From Hypoxylon rubiginosum (taxonomy: Eukaryota; Ascomycota; Sordariomycetes; Xylariales; Hypoxylaceae): 64,000 nt of DNA. This document shows, one piece after another, positions 41,080-53,100 of this stretch (positions are counted from its first letter, which is position 1; each line of letters starts with the position of its first letter). The stretch spans positions 1-64,000 of the forward strand of contig CADCXA010000067.1 in assembly GCA_902806565.1 (NCBI GenBank), given 5' to 3'. The position numbers were made by a program, and so were the translations under genes. The notes below the pieces were generated by a model. It was given only the letters and a program-made list of their open reading frames with translations. It made no database searches and was not told where the DNA came from.

Positions 41080-42186
41080 CTATTTGCCCCCAAGATCTTG
41101 GATGATATTATCAACTTGAGCGAAGGCAAGTTCATCCATCGTTTCCTTCCACAGACGCTGGGAAACCTCTTTGCCTTTCGGTGTATACACAATAGGGGCC
41201 ATGCTGCTTTACGTGTTAGTCGGATAATTATTAAAAAGATCGCGGACTTGAATGGTAAACACTTACGGTCGCAGCTTTCCACCATCGATAATCTGACCGT
41301 GCGAACTCTGACCCTCTTTCGTAGCCGCATATGTGACTACGCGAGCACCCATCGGAGGCGCTCGGCCGAACAGGTGGAAGTATATCGCTAGGGGGTATTT
41401 CAACATGCTTTTCTGGGCGTCGCGTGCTAAGCCAGAGGAGTGGCAAAGGCCTGGACAGGCCCCGTTGACGATTGCTACGGACGGGGGAACTCGCCGGGCC
41501 AGCTCGGAGAGGAAGAATTGGCCTAGGAGCTTGGACGTGCCGTATCGGTCCTGCATATCCCACGGAGCTGTCTTGTCGTCGAGAGCAGGCAGTAAGGGAT
41601 CAGAGTCTCTCTCTTTGAACTTCGTCATGCCGGAGGTGTCGGAGGACACAATGGTGATCTTGCCGGGTGACGCGCCCGAGTTTTTCCGTTTCATGATGGG
41701 GAGGAGCAGTAGAAGTAACAGGACAGTAGAGAGATAATTGGTCTGGATATCCTCTTCATGGCCAGTCGATGGGTTGATGTTCATTTCGATCCTGAAAATG
41801 CCAGCATTGAGAACGGCAATATCAAGACGGTCGAGCTGTGACGCACGCTGGGCGAAACTGGTAACCGAATCGTAATCCAGCATATCAAGTTTCCATACTT
41901 CTATAGCGTCTGAAGGTAGCTTCCTTCCGCTGGAGAGCCGTCTGGCAGCAGCCTGACCTTTTGCTTCGTCTCGTGAGCCGATTATGAGCTTGCTTAATCC
42001 AAGATCAAGAAGCTGGCGGGCTACTTCCATGCCAATTCCTTGGTTGGCTCCTGTGACGATGACAGTCTTGCCGCTCAAGTCAATATCAGACGATGAGACA
42101 GCAGGGGGGGTCTCGAATAGCTGCCGCTTCATCCAATGGGTCATGCTTGCGTATTTATCGGGCGAGACATCGAATGAGGATGCCAT
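41080..42186 (-). CDS. Short-chain dehydrogenase/reductase (WW-domain-oxidoreductase/retinol-dehydrogenase-like)
   Basis: Two exons on the minus strand, 42186-41267 and 41203-41080, giving 347 aa. The start ATG 42186 has A at -3 and G at +4. Motifs: cofactor loop TGANQGIG (residues 45-52), VLNAG, serine in ITIVSSD, and catalytic YGTSK. The second exon supplies the family C-terminus PMAPIVYTPKGKEVSQRLW. The acceptor is a tandem AAGCAG, so two isoforms differing by one Ser are possible. The enzyme probably oxidises or reduces a hydroxyl or carbonyl of the polyketide with NADP. It is transcribed away from the flavin oxidase gene, with a 911-bp shared promoter region. Three SDRs flanking one HR-PKS fit a salicylaldehyde-type cluster. 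Confidence 0.87.
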
Positions 42187-43097
42187 ATTGACGCCTTCTG
42201 GAGGTCTTAGAAGACTGCACAATGAAGCTACTTGCTAAAAAAGTCCTTTAAGAGACTGAAACACTATGGAGTAATAAGCGCTGCGCAGTCAGGCTAACAA
42301 AATCTAATGCGAAGTAGGTGGTCCAAATGCACCAGTTTTTCATTGTTGATGTCTACCTAGGTACTTAGTAATCAGAGTGGCAAAGTTGCAAATGAACATC
42401 CTAGTTTGTGTAACGTGAATACTTGGCTAGTAAGAAGGTGGCAAGCGGTCCAGGTGACATTCTAGATAGATGTCATACCCGACGTCGCATTTTAATATTC
42501 ATCGCCCTTACATTAAGACTGCGCCCCTGTGGCAGCCTGCTTATTTAATTAAATGCCCAAGGAATGTTGGCTACACATTTTGGAGTACTTGACCGTATCT
42601 ACTACGCCATTCGATTGATGGTCAGGCACACGCGCACAGATAAAGACAAAAGGGGTTATTAATACCCCGTTTAGTACATTACGCCGTGATGCATAGGTCA
42701 GCACCACGATTGCGGAGCCTACTAAATTTAGTACCTACTCTACTTTCTCGGTGAGAAATTATCAATGAGGCTCGGGCCGAGCCGTAGCTTAGACCTCGTA
42801 ATCTGTTCACGAAGATTCTAAATTGAAGCAGTTGTTAATCGCATGCCAAAAATAAGTAGGCTTTTCAACATGCAATGCTCCCCAGTCGGTTTCAGGTGGA
42901 ACAGCCTTTGGTACTCGGGGAATCCTGCGCAAGGCACGGCATTATCGCGTACGAAATTGCAAAATTCAAGCCCCCAAGATGTCCCTTGGGTGTTTGTTAT
43001 AATTACCGTCAAGTCGACCTCCAATCATCGTAAGTGCGTTCTTTTAATTGAGTGATATCATCCACACCCTCATCTCCCTTGCGCTCTTCAAGTCGAT
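42187..43097. promoter_or_regulatory. Divergent promoter region
   Basis: This 911-bp gap separates the minus-strand SDR from the plus-strand flavin oxidase. No gene is supported. It contains a CTACCTAGGTAC motif near 42353-42364. Co-regulation of the two genes is likely but inferred. Confidence 0.4.
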
Positions 43098-44903
43098 ATG
43101 AAATTTCAAAGATATTCATCACTGTCATTTCCATATTGGATATGGCTATTAGCCGTCATCCCGTTTATCGCGGGGAAAGATATCAGAGCAATTCTCCGAG
43201 ATCCAGAAAATGATTGGTCATTTAATACTACCTTACATTTCCCCAACGAGACCGGGTTTGCAAATGTGACTGATCGGTGGACTATCGTTGGAGCACCAAC
43301 ATACTCGGCAGCTATCAGTCCAGGAACGGAGAGAGATGTAATGAAAATTGTTCGTAAGCACTGTGGTTACATGCTGTCCTACCGCACTGCAAACTGCTCT
43401 ACTGTGGTCCTAATTGGTCGCCTAGGTCAACCTCGCAACCCAAAACGACATCCAGTTCCTTGCAACCGGCGGACGACATAGCGTGAGCACGACCTTGGCA
43501 CGCCTACAAGACGGCTTAGCAGTCGACCTGAGTCAGTTTGACCAGGTAACTGTAGACTCAGAAAACGGCACTTTAACGATTGGCGCAGGCATTCGGATGA
43601 ATCAGTTACTAGACCCGGTTTACAATGCAGGCTTTGAAATTCGTAAGTACCTTTCTACCTACCTTTCAGTAATTCAAATCAAATACTCGATGGAAATGGC
43701 CAAACACTTACCGTGAGTTTCGTACAGAACTTGGTTCTTGTTCCTGTCCCGGATACGTGGGCGTGACTATTGGAGGTGGAATCGGACGCTTCACTGGCGT
43801 TTATGGCTTGATTATTGACTCATTAATTGCCGTGCGTCTTGTTTCGGCGGATGGTCAGCTTCGAACGGTATCTGAATCTTCTTTTCCAGACTTGTTCTGG
43901 GGCATCCGTGGTGCGGGAAGTAATTTTGGAATCATCACAGAGGCCACTTACAAGCTACAAAGGATCTCCGATGACTCGTCGCACCGAGGTAAAGTCTTGC
44001 TAGTCGAAGTTAGCTTGCCTGGGAATATGAGCTCTACATATTTCAATCTCCTAGAATGGTATCACCGAAATGGATCCTTACCCGCCAATTTAGCGCAAAT
44101 ATCCTCTCTTCACTGGGACGAGGAGAGCAAGTCGGTGAGTATAGCGCACCGCGAGAAATGTCCCAGGAAGTGCTAACATTGCAATGCGCTTAGCCTGTAG
44201 TCATAGGAAGTTGGGTATTTATGGGACCGGAAGCAGATGGTCTTGAACTCCTGGCTCCAGTCCTAGATCTGCAAACCATAGCACGTTCCGTCAGCGTGGT
44301 ACCGTGGAATGAGATAATATCCAAGCAAGGCTTCGGTGCGTTCGATGGAGTTCTCTGCGAGGACAATAAGATCCGAGATCATTATGCAGCAACTATACGC
44401 AACGTGTCCGCGGCCAGTCTTCAGACAGCCTTCGAGAGACTTACCGACTTCCTAGTCGACTATCCCGATGCGCGGGGGACTAGTTTTCAGATTGAGACAT
44501 TTCCCAATCAGGCTGCTATAGCTATTCCTGATGATGCAACCGCTTACCCATGGAGGGATGCCCTAGCACACGTGTAAGTATCTTGTTCTCGTTGCAAATG
44601 AATGGACTGTGAAATTGCTAAGTTCCGTGGCAAATACGCAGTGCTCTCGTCTTTCAATTAGACACAAACAATAGCGACGCGGTCGACGCCATGTCAAAGC
44701 TTGGTCCCGAACTAAGAGAAACTTTTGTCCTAACATCCGGATATCCCGAGATGGCTGTGTATATCAACTATGGTCATGGGGATGAGCCTATTGAATCACT
44801 TTACGGGCGTGATAAACTTCCCCGTTTAGCTGCGCTGAAAAGCACTTGGGACCCTCATAGTGTCTTTTCGTTCAATCACCCATTGCCGATGGAATACCCG
44901 TAG
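43098..44903 (+). CDS. Secreted BBE-type FAD-linked oxidase
   Basis: Five exons: 43098-43349, 43426-43642, 43728-44134, 44194-44573 and 44642-44903, giving 505 aa. The N-terminus holds a signal peptide or anchor (WIWLLAVIPFIAG). The FAD_binding_4 domain includes FLATGGRHSVSTTL, with His102 as the probable flavin-linked residue. LGSCSCPGYVGVTIGGGIGR follows, with Cys161/Cys163 near the second flavin-attachment position. The C-terminus has the berberine-bridge segment YINYGHGDEP and the end motif STWDPHSVFSFNHPL. Members oxidise alcohols to aldehydes or ketones with O2; in salicylaldehyde-type clusters this class sets the alcohol/aldehyde state. Intron 1 needs a GTTCGT donor to keep the conserved DVMKIVNLATQND reading. 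Confidence 0.87.
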
Positions 44904-45278
44904 TTAGATCGAGCAATGGATTTTCTGAATAATTACCTGGGTACCTAAGGTAGCTAGAAAACTGATATAAACGATGTAGTGTAATTATTACAGTGAACAA
45001 ATATGTGCACTTGTTATCCTATAGTTATGACTGGAATGTCTGTTTAGAATCAAGAGCTAAGAGAGCATAGAACAGCTGGAAATAACTACCTATGCTTATG
45101 CTACGTTATGATGGGCACGTGGGACTATTCGGGGGATAAGGCATACACGTTCCTGGAGAAGTATAAATGGAAGCGAAGGAACCTCGTCCAGAGCTCAAAG
45201 TACGTTGAACATGGGCCTCTGCAACCCCCAAAGATTTATTATACTTTACCACCAAAAATAGGGGTAATATTAATCAGC
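44904..45278. other. Short intergenic gap
   Basis: 375 bp between two co-directional genes; no gene supported. A GGGTACCTAAGGTAGCTAG motif lies near 44939. Confidence 0.4.
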
Positions 45279-46288
45279 ATGAATATCAATGGATACGCTC
45301 TGATCGTTGGAGGAGGTTTGTTTTACTCACAGTCCCCGATCCGTAAATAACTAACACAAGAGCGAATATGGCTTAGGGGACGGCATCGGCAGGGCTTGCG
45401 CTCTCGCATTCGCGAAAGAGGGGGCCATGGGCGTCGTAGTGGCCGACATCAACTTAGACGCTGCGAAAAATGTTGCTGCCTCATGTATGGTAGTGGCGAA
45501 GGAGAATGACTTTCGGGCCGAGGCTATCTATGTTGATGTTAGAGCGGAGGATTCGGTCAGACAGCTGACAACACGAAGTGCTGCATGCTTTCCTTACATC
45601 GATTACTGCGTTCATTGCGCTGGAGTAAGTAGATCCGTCATGCTGTGGCCAATGGTATTCAATAAGAAACTGATCGTATCATCGCAGATCGGTGTGGAGT
45701 CGGCGCTTGGGGTTGCGGAGGCCCAGGCATCCGAGTTCAACCGCTTCTTGGATGTTAACGTTACAGGTACATTCTACGTTACACGAGATGTCTCAGCTAT
45801 TATGAAAGTTCAGGAGCCTAAGATCATTGATTCTGCATATCCCGAGAAAGGATCGACTCGTGGTACAATCGTCATACTAGGCTCTGCAGCATCGTTTGTG
45901 GCACAGCCCAACATGGTACAGTACACAACTTCGAAGCATGCCGTTCTCGGCCTAACCAAGAATGCGGGTACGTAACATCCGATGTAACACAGGCAGGAGC
46001 CTGCTTGTACAGAGCTGATGTGTCACCTCAGCCCTCGACAATGCTGCTAGTGGAATTCGCGTCAACTGCGTGTGCCCTTCGTGGGTAGATACCCCGATGG
46101 TACAACGGGCAGTTGATCAGGTACAGGGGCTGAAAGAAAGGATCGTGAACGCCGTTCCACTCGGGAGGATGGCTCAGCCGAATGAGATCGCCGATACGGT
46201 CTTGTTCTTAAGCAGTCCTAGGGCGAGCTATGTTACTGGTTCGGCCTTCATCATCGATGGTGGTACTACTTTAACATGCCACCTGTAA
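45279..46288 (+). CDS. Classical short-chain dehydrogenase/reductase
   Basis: Four exons: 45279-45315, 45377-45624, 45688-45967 and 46032-46288, giving 273 aa, the usual size of a classical SDR. The cofactor motif GGGDGIGRACALAF is rebuilt across intron 1 (residues 11-24). VHCAG replaces the usual NNAG. LDVNVTGTFYVT and ILGSAASFV follow, then catalytic QYTTSKHAVLGLTKNA, NCVCPSWVDTPM and the C-terminal IIDGG. This looks like an NAD(P)-dependent alcohol dehydrogenase or ketoreductase. It lies between the flavin oxidase and the cupin on the same strand, in the HR-PKS core, and likely takes part in oxidation or release of the nascent polyketide. Confidence 0.87.
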
Positions 46289-47038
46289 ATCGCAAAATAC
46301 CTCTTGACAAGGCAGGTCACACAAAAGACGAGGTGGTAATCAGCACCAAAGGTGCCAATACCATGTTGGAGAATAAGTCTCAAATAGGAATAATTCAGCT
46401 GTGACATCAAGACCTAGCTATACCTTGGGATAGTTGCTTAAATCAGATACCAGGGTATTACAGGAGCGGTGCGCCAACCAAATCGCTTTAATGCATGTAA
46501 TTATTTTTATATTGGGGAGGTGTCTTAGTTACTATGGGGTAGCACTACATTTTAATGGCGATGATAAGATTCTCAATGTACCGTAGCCTTGCTTAGTATC
46601 CTAAGTAAATTGCTACTTACGCAAAGTATAGGTACATTGGGAAAACCTTAAACCTTGTTGTAGTCACACTACTCAATTAATGAAAAATCAGGTTGGTATA
46701 TGAAAGCGAAAGGCTTTCGGATGCATGATAGTACATGCATCCATTATTTGGTCACATTGCTTGAAAGCATTCAATCCTACATGCGCTTCACTTACACAAC
46801 GAACCTGACGAAGAGCTTGATAGCATACCTAAGGTAGGTACCCAGGTACGGTACTATATGAGGAACTACCAGTAGATCTAGGTATTCAGACGCTAAATTC
46901 ACCACAGTCATGTAGTGACTAACCCCGACAGACATATATACCCCGCTGGACGGGAGGTAGACTCGAAGGAAATCTGTAGATAGATATGCCTTTTTAGTGT
47001 AATTGTTTGGTCTTGCTGGTTGTAAAAAGATCGTCCGA
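46289..47038. other. Intergenic region with cupin promoter
   Basis: No gene supported. A CATATATA box at 46933-46940, about 100 bp before the cupin ATG, is a likely core promoter. TAGGTACC-type palindromes cluster near 46830-46850. Confidence 0.45.
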
Positions 47039-47804
47039 ATGGAAGCGCAACTAGGCCCAGGTGGTCCTGGCTCCGGCTACATCACACATGGTTTTCCTGC
47101 CCCGGGACTCCGTCGTACTGTCCGACACATAACCGGTCACAATGAAGAAGGCAAGTCTGTCTTCCTAAAGACCGATTGTGGCGACCATCACCGAATGATG
47201 GGAGAACAACAGGTACGAATTTCCAACATGGAGAAATTTCTAGGATACTTATCTAACTTACTCGCGGTGAAAGGCCGTCGCCAATATCCTCTACTCTACC
47301 GCTCAGACACCCGCAGATCTGAATGGGGAAGCCGACCTCAAGCATGCCAAGGAGAACGAGGTAAGATGTTCTTGTACCATCACGCCCGCTCAGATTTTTT
47401 ATTGTCGGTCGTAATCAGCAAGGCTCCTCTTGATTTGGGGCTCGAGCTAATCGAGCTTATCTACCTAGCCTCCACTGCATTATCACAATGGGACGGTGGT
47501 TCGCATGATCGACTTTGCGCCAGGTGCCGCGTCGCCGCTTCATCGTGCAGTCTCACTTGACTACGGTATCGTGTTGGAGGGCGAGTTCGAGTTGACTCTG
47601 GACTCCGGCGAGACGCGTATCATGCGTCAGGGTGACTTCAGCGTTAATCGCGCCGGGGCTCATGCCTGGCGAAATATCACAGGGAACGGTACCATGCCCG
47701 GCCGCATGCTGTATATCCTACTAGATTGTAAGGAGGTTATGGTAAATGGCGAGAAGTTGGAGAGCTATCTCGATTGGCTTGAACCGTATTACAAGGGACG
47801 CTAA
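47039..47804 (+). CDS. Cupin-domain protein of polyketide cluster type
   Basis: Three exons: 47039-47212, 47274-47360 and 47469-47804, giving 198 aa. Splicing yields [19 protein letters not shown], then [17 protein letters not shown], then [19 protein letters not shown]. The cupin barrel follows: [26 protein letters not shown] (His and Glu candidate metal ligands), MRQGDF and AHAWRNITG. The family is a small single-domain cupin found next to HR-PKS genes in fungi; in salicylaldehyde-type clusters a cupin is required to obtain the aromatic aldehyde, probably by helping dehydration or aromatisation. Cytosolic; no signal peptide. Intron 2 is long for this locus (108 nt). Confidence 0.87.
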
Positions 47805-48177
47805 AAGCCATGAGATATTACATAGAGCGTATAGCAGCACCAGCGTGCCGGGTAGTACCTAGACTCTGTTACAAAAGGGTATTCAGATAGAAAAGGGTTT
47901 CCCGTAATTTATTGATCTGTGTGACGATTGTTCTAAGTTACCCCTACTTGGTCTCTTCTGGGAAGGACTCTAATAGGGCATTCTATCCCTTGCGTTTGGC
48001 TTCCTTTAGGATTGATCTTATACTCTACAAACGTCTTCTAATCCAATACACCCCCTCATCTTCTACTCTACCTTGCTCCCCATATGCGTTGCTTTTAGCT
48101 TACCCAGACTGAACATGACCCAAAAAATGCGATCCTGTTCATATCTTAGTCAAAGACTGCTTATACATACGTCTTGT
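47805..48177. other. Convergent intergenic gap
   Basis: The cupin (plus) and the Ayr1-like SDR (minus) converge here. No gene recognised; the 66-codon open frame at 47912-48112 has no domain. Confidence 0.4.
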
Positions 48178-49525
48178 TCACCCAACCACCTGCTTACGCA
48201 CCTGGAGTGGGAATAGAAAATAGAAACACTTACCCAAATAGTGGGCCATCCGAATATGTCAAAGAAACGTACTAGGTACGTTGTTTTTCCGTACCAGAAC
48301 CAGGACGGCGGGGACTTCCTGAGACTCTGTGCCGCAACCTGCCTTGCATACTCTACACGATCCGTAGCGTCTTCCGGTTGCGCTGTTAGACCGTCGAATG
48401 TGATCCTCAAATCTGCTCTGGGTGGATACTAACCTGGAGTCCTCTGCACATGTTGCTTGAATTCCGCAAACAGGGGATGCCAATATGATCCTAGTGGAAA
48501 GTTCAGTAGCTGAGGGGCCTTCGCAGATACGGAAGACGGACCTCTTGGGAGCTCTCTATGTTTGTCTCTCTGAAGGATGTTGGTCCCGATAACACCCGAT
48601 ATAACCTGAGGTATAACACTATATCAGTAGGTAATCATATGCTAGTAGGGACGTGTTGTGGTTCATACAGTTACGACCTTAACACTGTTATATTCACGGT
48701 TAATGGCGACATTCTGGCTGGTTGTCACATAGGAAGGTACCTAGGCAAGTACTTACTTGAAAGGCGCCATCTCAACTCGTAATGTATTCGACCAGTGCTG
48801 CAACGCTGCCTTGGTAGAGTTATATGAAGCTTTCATCCACACTATCAGTAAACGTGTGACATACTCTGCTCAGCCAGGTTTGAACTCACCTCCATACACG
48901 AAAGGGACAATGCCGCCGACAGAACCGATGTTAACCACGGTACCAGACGATCTTATGAGTAAATCGTGGAAATGGTGCACCATTCGCATCGGACCAAATA
49001 CGTTGACATCAAACATGTGCTGAATTTCTGCGATATCGCTATCGATGGCTGTCATTGTGTATGCTGCGATACCGTCTCAGCCCGAACATGGTAAGAGAGA
49101 ATGGAGTTTTTTTTTATCTTACCTATCCCCCTTCATAGCAGGATCTAGGGTCAGCAAAGACTTCGCATTCATGAGATTCATAATGGCGGACTGACGCATT
49201 ATTCACTAGGATGTCAAGGTATCCGTTGGTGATGTCTGCAACCTTCTCCTTGAGTTCCGCGACTGACTTGTCACTGGTCACGTCTAGGTAAAGCCATGTA
49301 ATGCCAGCTTGCACTAGATGATGATTTGATTCGGAAGGTAGGATGGTGGCAATAGGGTGTAGACTCTTTTGCTGGTATTCCCTGACAAGAGCCTCTCCGA
49401 TGCCCCCTTGACCGCAACTGAACTCCGTGAGTAAGATAAGCGAGCTACCTAATGAATGAATGATGGCGACATGGAACTCACCCAGTGACAAGCGCAAACG
49501 ATTTTCGTGGTGGAATAATAGACAT
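48178..49525 (-). CDS. Ayr1-like short-chain dehydrogenase/reductase with micro-exons
   Basis: Minus-strand exons I can define: 49525-49482, 49417-49196, 49130-49123 (8 nt), 49063-48890, 48829-48757, 48684-48669 (16 nt), 48605-48542, 48490-48434 and 48370-48234, plus an uncertain last exon ending near 48178 (or 48150 if unspliced). These encode 265 residues before the last exon. Motifs: VTGCGQGGIGEALVREY, LVNNAGIAYTMTAID (only when the 8-nt exon is used), NIGSVGGIVPFVYG, catalytic YNSTK, and VKVVTVISGVIGTNI (only when the 16-nt exon is used). The family is annotated as 1-acyldihydroxyacetone-phosphate reductase-like; a homologous SDR is standard in salicylaldehyde HR-PKS clusters. It is divergent from the HR-PKS with a 606-bp shared promoter. 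Confidence 0.82.
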
Positions 49526-50131
49526 ATTTACCATGTAGGACCCAGTAAAGAAACAAAAGCCTTTGGAGAAGCTCCCAGCCGAATGAGTACGATTATATAT
49601 CTTATTTGTCGCAATGGAACCGACACGCATGAGCTACCTGCTTAGGTACCTAGGTAGAATTCTCGGAGGAATTCCTACTACGAAAAGACTCGTGCGTGTT
49701 GAGTGGATACCGGGTGCCTACAGAAATACTTTGGAATAGACCTAGGCTACTGGAGGGTACCTAAGGCTGCTAAAGATGCACGTATTACTGTAGTGCTACG
49801 CTAGGGAGTCCATACACCAACACCGACGTCCCAGAATTGATAGGTACCCAGGATCGATAGGTACCTGCCTCCTACCCAGGCATGCTTTATGGATGATGAG
49901 CACCCTGCATATATCATATTCTTCGCGACACATCCCTCTAGGTACCTAGGTAGCAATGTCACACAGAGTGGTAGTACTCGGGGGGTCATCGTTTGGGCGG
50001 CGCCGGATCCTTCAACGCTAGTACCGTTTCAAAATCACGCCCGTTCCCCCAGTCAGAAAACATCCGCCTTCAACTAAGATTGTTTTCGAGTAAAGAAAGG
50101 TGCAACTTCACCCGTGAGAAGCTTAAGCACT
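49526..50131. promoter_or_regulatory. Divergent promoter between SDR and HR-PKS
   Basis: This 606-bp gap separates the starts of the Ayr1-like SDR (minus) and the HR-PKS (plus). It is rich in the palindromic motif TAGGTACCTAGG and variants, for example near 49645-49656, 49859-49868 and 49939-49953. Such clustering could be a regulator site, but the same motif occurs elsewhere in the gene block, so this is only a possibility. Confidence 0.45.
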
Positions 50132-53100
50132 ATGGATACTCCTTCGATCAATAGTAGTTCAATGCTAGGCCTTCAGGATGATCCTATCTGCGTTGTCGGA
50201 ATGGGTACGTCGCTAATTTGTACACTTTCGGTGGTGGATACTAATAGACTTTCTTACGCAAAAAAGCATGCCGGCTCCCAGGTGGCATCAATTCGCCCTT
50301 TAGCCTTTGGGATTTCCTGGTCAACAAACGCTCAGCGCAAGGCCCGGTACCCGCCCAGCGATTTAATCCCGCGGCCTTCTATAACCCAGACGGGAGTCGG
50401 GCGGGAGTCATGGATGCCACCGGTGGCTATTTTATACAGGAAGACGTCCGCCAATTTGACAACGCTTTCTTCGGTATCAACAATCTGGAAGCAAGTTCCA
50501 TGGATCCCCAGCAGAGAAAGCTCCTCGAGGTCGTTTTCGAATGCCTCGAAGACGCTGGTATCCCCTTGGAGCGTATCTCTGGCACGGATACTGGGGTTTT
50601 CGTTGGCAACTTTACTGTTGACTATCAGACCATGCAGACACGCGACCCAGACTTTATTCATCGTTACACCGCTACTGGCTGCGGTACCACGATTTTGTCG
50701 AATAGGATAAGCCATGTCTTTAACCTTCGAGGACCTAGGTATGTGCCGCGGTACAACCCCAAGTTGCGAGTTACTAAAGCGCCCAAATATAGCGTCACAC
50801 TGGACACGGCCTGCTCATCGTCAATCTACTGCCTTCACACTGCCATCAACGCCATTAAGAATGGCGACTGCGGGGAGGCAATAGTTGCGGGCGTTAATCT
50901 GATCCTGAGCCCCGAACAATGCCTGGGGACCATGAAGGCTGGGGTCCTTTCCCCAAGGTCGACTTGCAATACCTTCGACGCTTCAGCCGACGGCTACGGA
51001 CGCGCCGAAGGTGTCAACTCCATTTATATTAAGCGCCTGTCGGCCGCGCTGCAGAATGGTGACAAGGTGTGGGCCGTCGTTCGCGGAACTGCTGTCAACT
51101 CGTAAGTGAGCCTTTGACGCGCCTTCCTTCTTAGGTATGCTGTAGTACGCGAGCGTATGTCTGACGATGCACGCTATTCTCCAGGAATGGGAGTACCCCG
51201 GGGATCACCCAGCCGAGCGTCGATCTCCAAGAAGTCGTCATGCGAAAGGCGTACTTGAATTCGAATCTCGAGTTTGCTGATACCGACTACGTTGAGTGCC
51301 ACGGCACGGGAACTCCTGTAGGAGACCCAATAGAAGTCGAAGCTGTCGGCCGCTGCTTCGCCCGTCCCGGTGGAGCGCCTTTGATGATAGGAGGCGTGCG
51401 TGTTTTCCCCTGTTCCAAGTTATCTACTCGGTCGGTATGAACTAATTCGAACCATGAGGGAATAGGTAAAACCCAATCTTGGGCACAGCGAGGCAGCAAG
51501 TGGCCTGACATCGTTGATAAAGGTCGCTCTGGCCCTTCACCATGGGCGAATTCCACCCACAAATGGTGTGAAGAAGTTAAACCCCAAGTGTAACCTTCCC
51601 CGAACATAGAACGCGAACATAGAACGCGTGTCGCTAACATAATATTTATCATAGTACGTCTTGCAGAGTTCAATATGACAGTAGTGACAGAATCTCAACC
51701 GTGGCCTAGGACACTTCAGAGGGCTAGTATCAATTCGTTTGGATACGGCGGGGCAAACGCCCACGCTATCCTTGAATCGGCCAGCAGTTACCTGAGCGTA
51801 GCTCACAGCTCGCCAGTGAGATCCTTTGCGACGCCGTGCGACCCACAGACCTTTGTGCTTCCAATCTCAGCTGCGTCAGCTGCGTCTCTCGAGACTCGTG
51901 TCCAGCAAGCCCGGCAAATCCTCCAATCAGGGGACGCTGACGCAGCAATAGGTCTGACGTATACTTTGACAAAATGCCGATCGCACCTAGCTAGTAGGCA
52001 AGCGCTCCTTGCCGGAGCCGACGGTAGCGGAAGGTTGAAGATCATCGAGCCTGTGCCAGCGCCGGAAGTTGCTATGCCTAGCCCGTTGCCGCTCGGCTTT
52101 ATTTTCACCGGCCAAGGATCGCAATACGCGAATATGGGAAAGGAGCTCCTGGAGAATCCGATATTTTGTGCCAGCTTGCGCGGCTTGGACGGCGTCCTTC
52201 GGTCTCTACCTCCTGAGTATGCCCCGGGTTGGACACTGGAGCAGACAATTTCCGGCGACCCACAAACTAGCCGAATCCACCATGCCACGAGGAGCCAGCC
52301 GGTATGTACCGCCGTGCAGATAGGGATTGTGGACATGCTTCGTACATGGGGTATTAGGCCACTAGCCGTCGTTGGCCACTCCTCGGGCGAGATTGCTGCG
52401 GCCTACGCCGCCGGACTTATCAGCGCTGCGCGTGCTATACTGATAGCATATTTTAGGGGATATGCAGTAGCCCAGCGAGAGGCCGAGGGTGCCATGCTGG
52501 CAGCCGGGCTAAGTGCCGAGACAGCAGAGAAGCTTATTGAAGATGAGGGTCTTGGCGGGGAAGTGTGTGTTGCTTGTGATAACGCCCCTGAGAGCGTTAC
52601 CTTGAGTGGTTCCACCAAATGCATCGAGCAGCTCATGACGATAATCCAAACAAAACAAAAGAAATTCGCCCGCAAGGTCGAGACGAACGGGCGTGCGTAT
52701 CATTCGAAAATGATGAAAGAAATAGGTGAGCTGTATGAGGAGTTACTAACGCCGTACCTCGAGAACTCAAATGAAGGTAACCAAATTCCCTACGCGGAGA
52801 TGCATTCCTCAGTCGAAACTCACGATGATATACCCCCCTCTCCCGTTACTCGCAAAATCGGCTCCGCAAGCTATTGGCGAGAAAATCTTGAGAGGCCAGT
52901 CAAATTCCAATCGGCAGTGATGACTCTGATTACAGACATGAAAAGGCTCTTCTTGGTCGAAATTGGCCCCCATCCAACACTGAGAGGCCCGTTAGAGCAG
53001 ATTAGAGCCCGCATAGGCTCCGACCCACGCAACGTACCCTACTCTTGTACACTCATCAGAGATCAGGACAGCGATCTCTCAATGAAGAGACTGGCTAGAA

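Noticed and set aside
45108..45350. 80-codon open frame overlapping the start of the second SDR
   Set aside because: The SDR start at 45279 with its spliced GGGDGIG motif explains the region better; the upstream residues match nothing.
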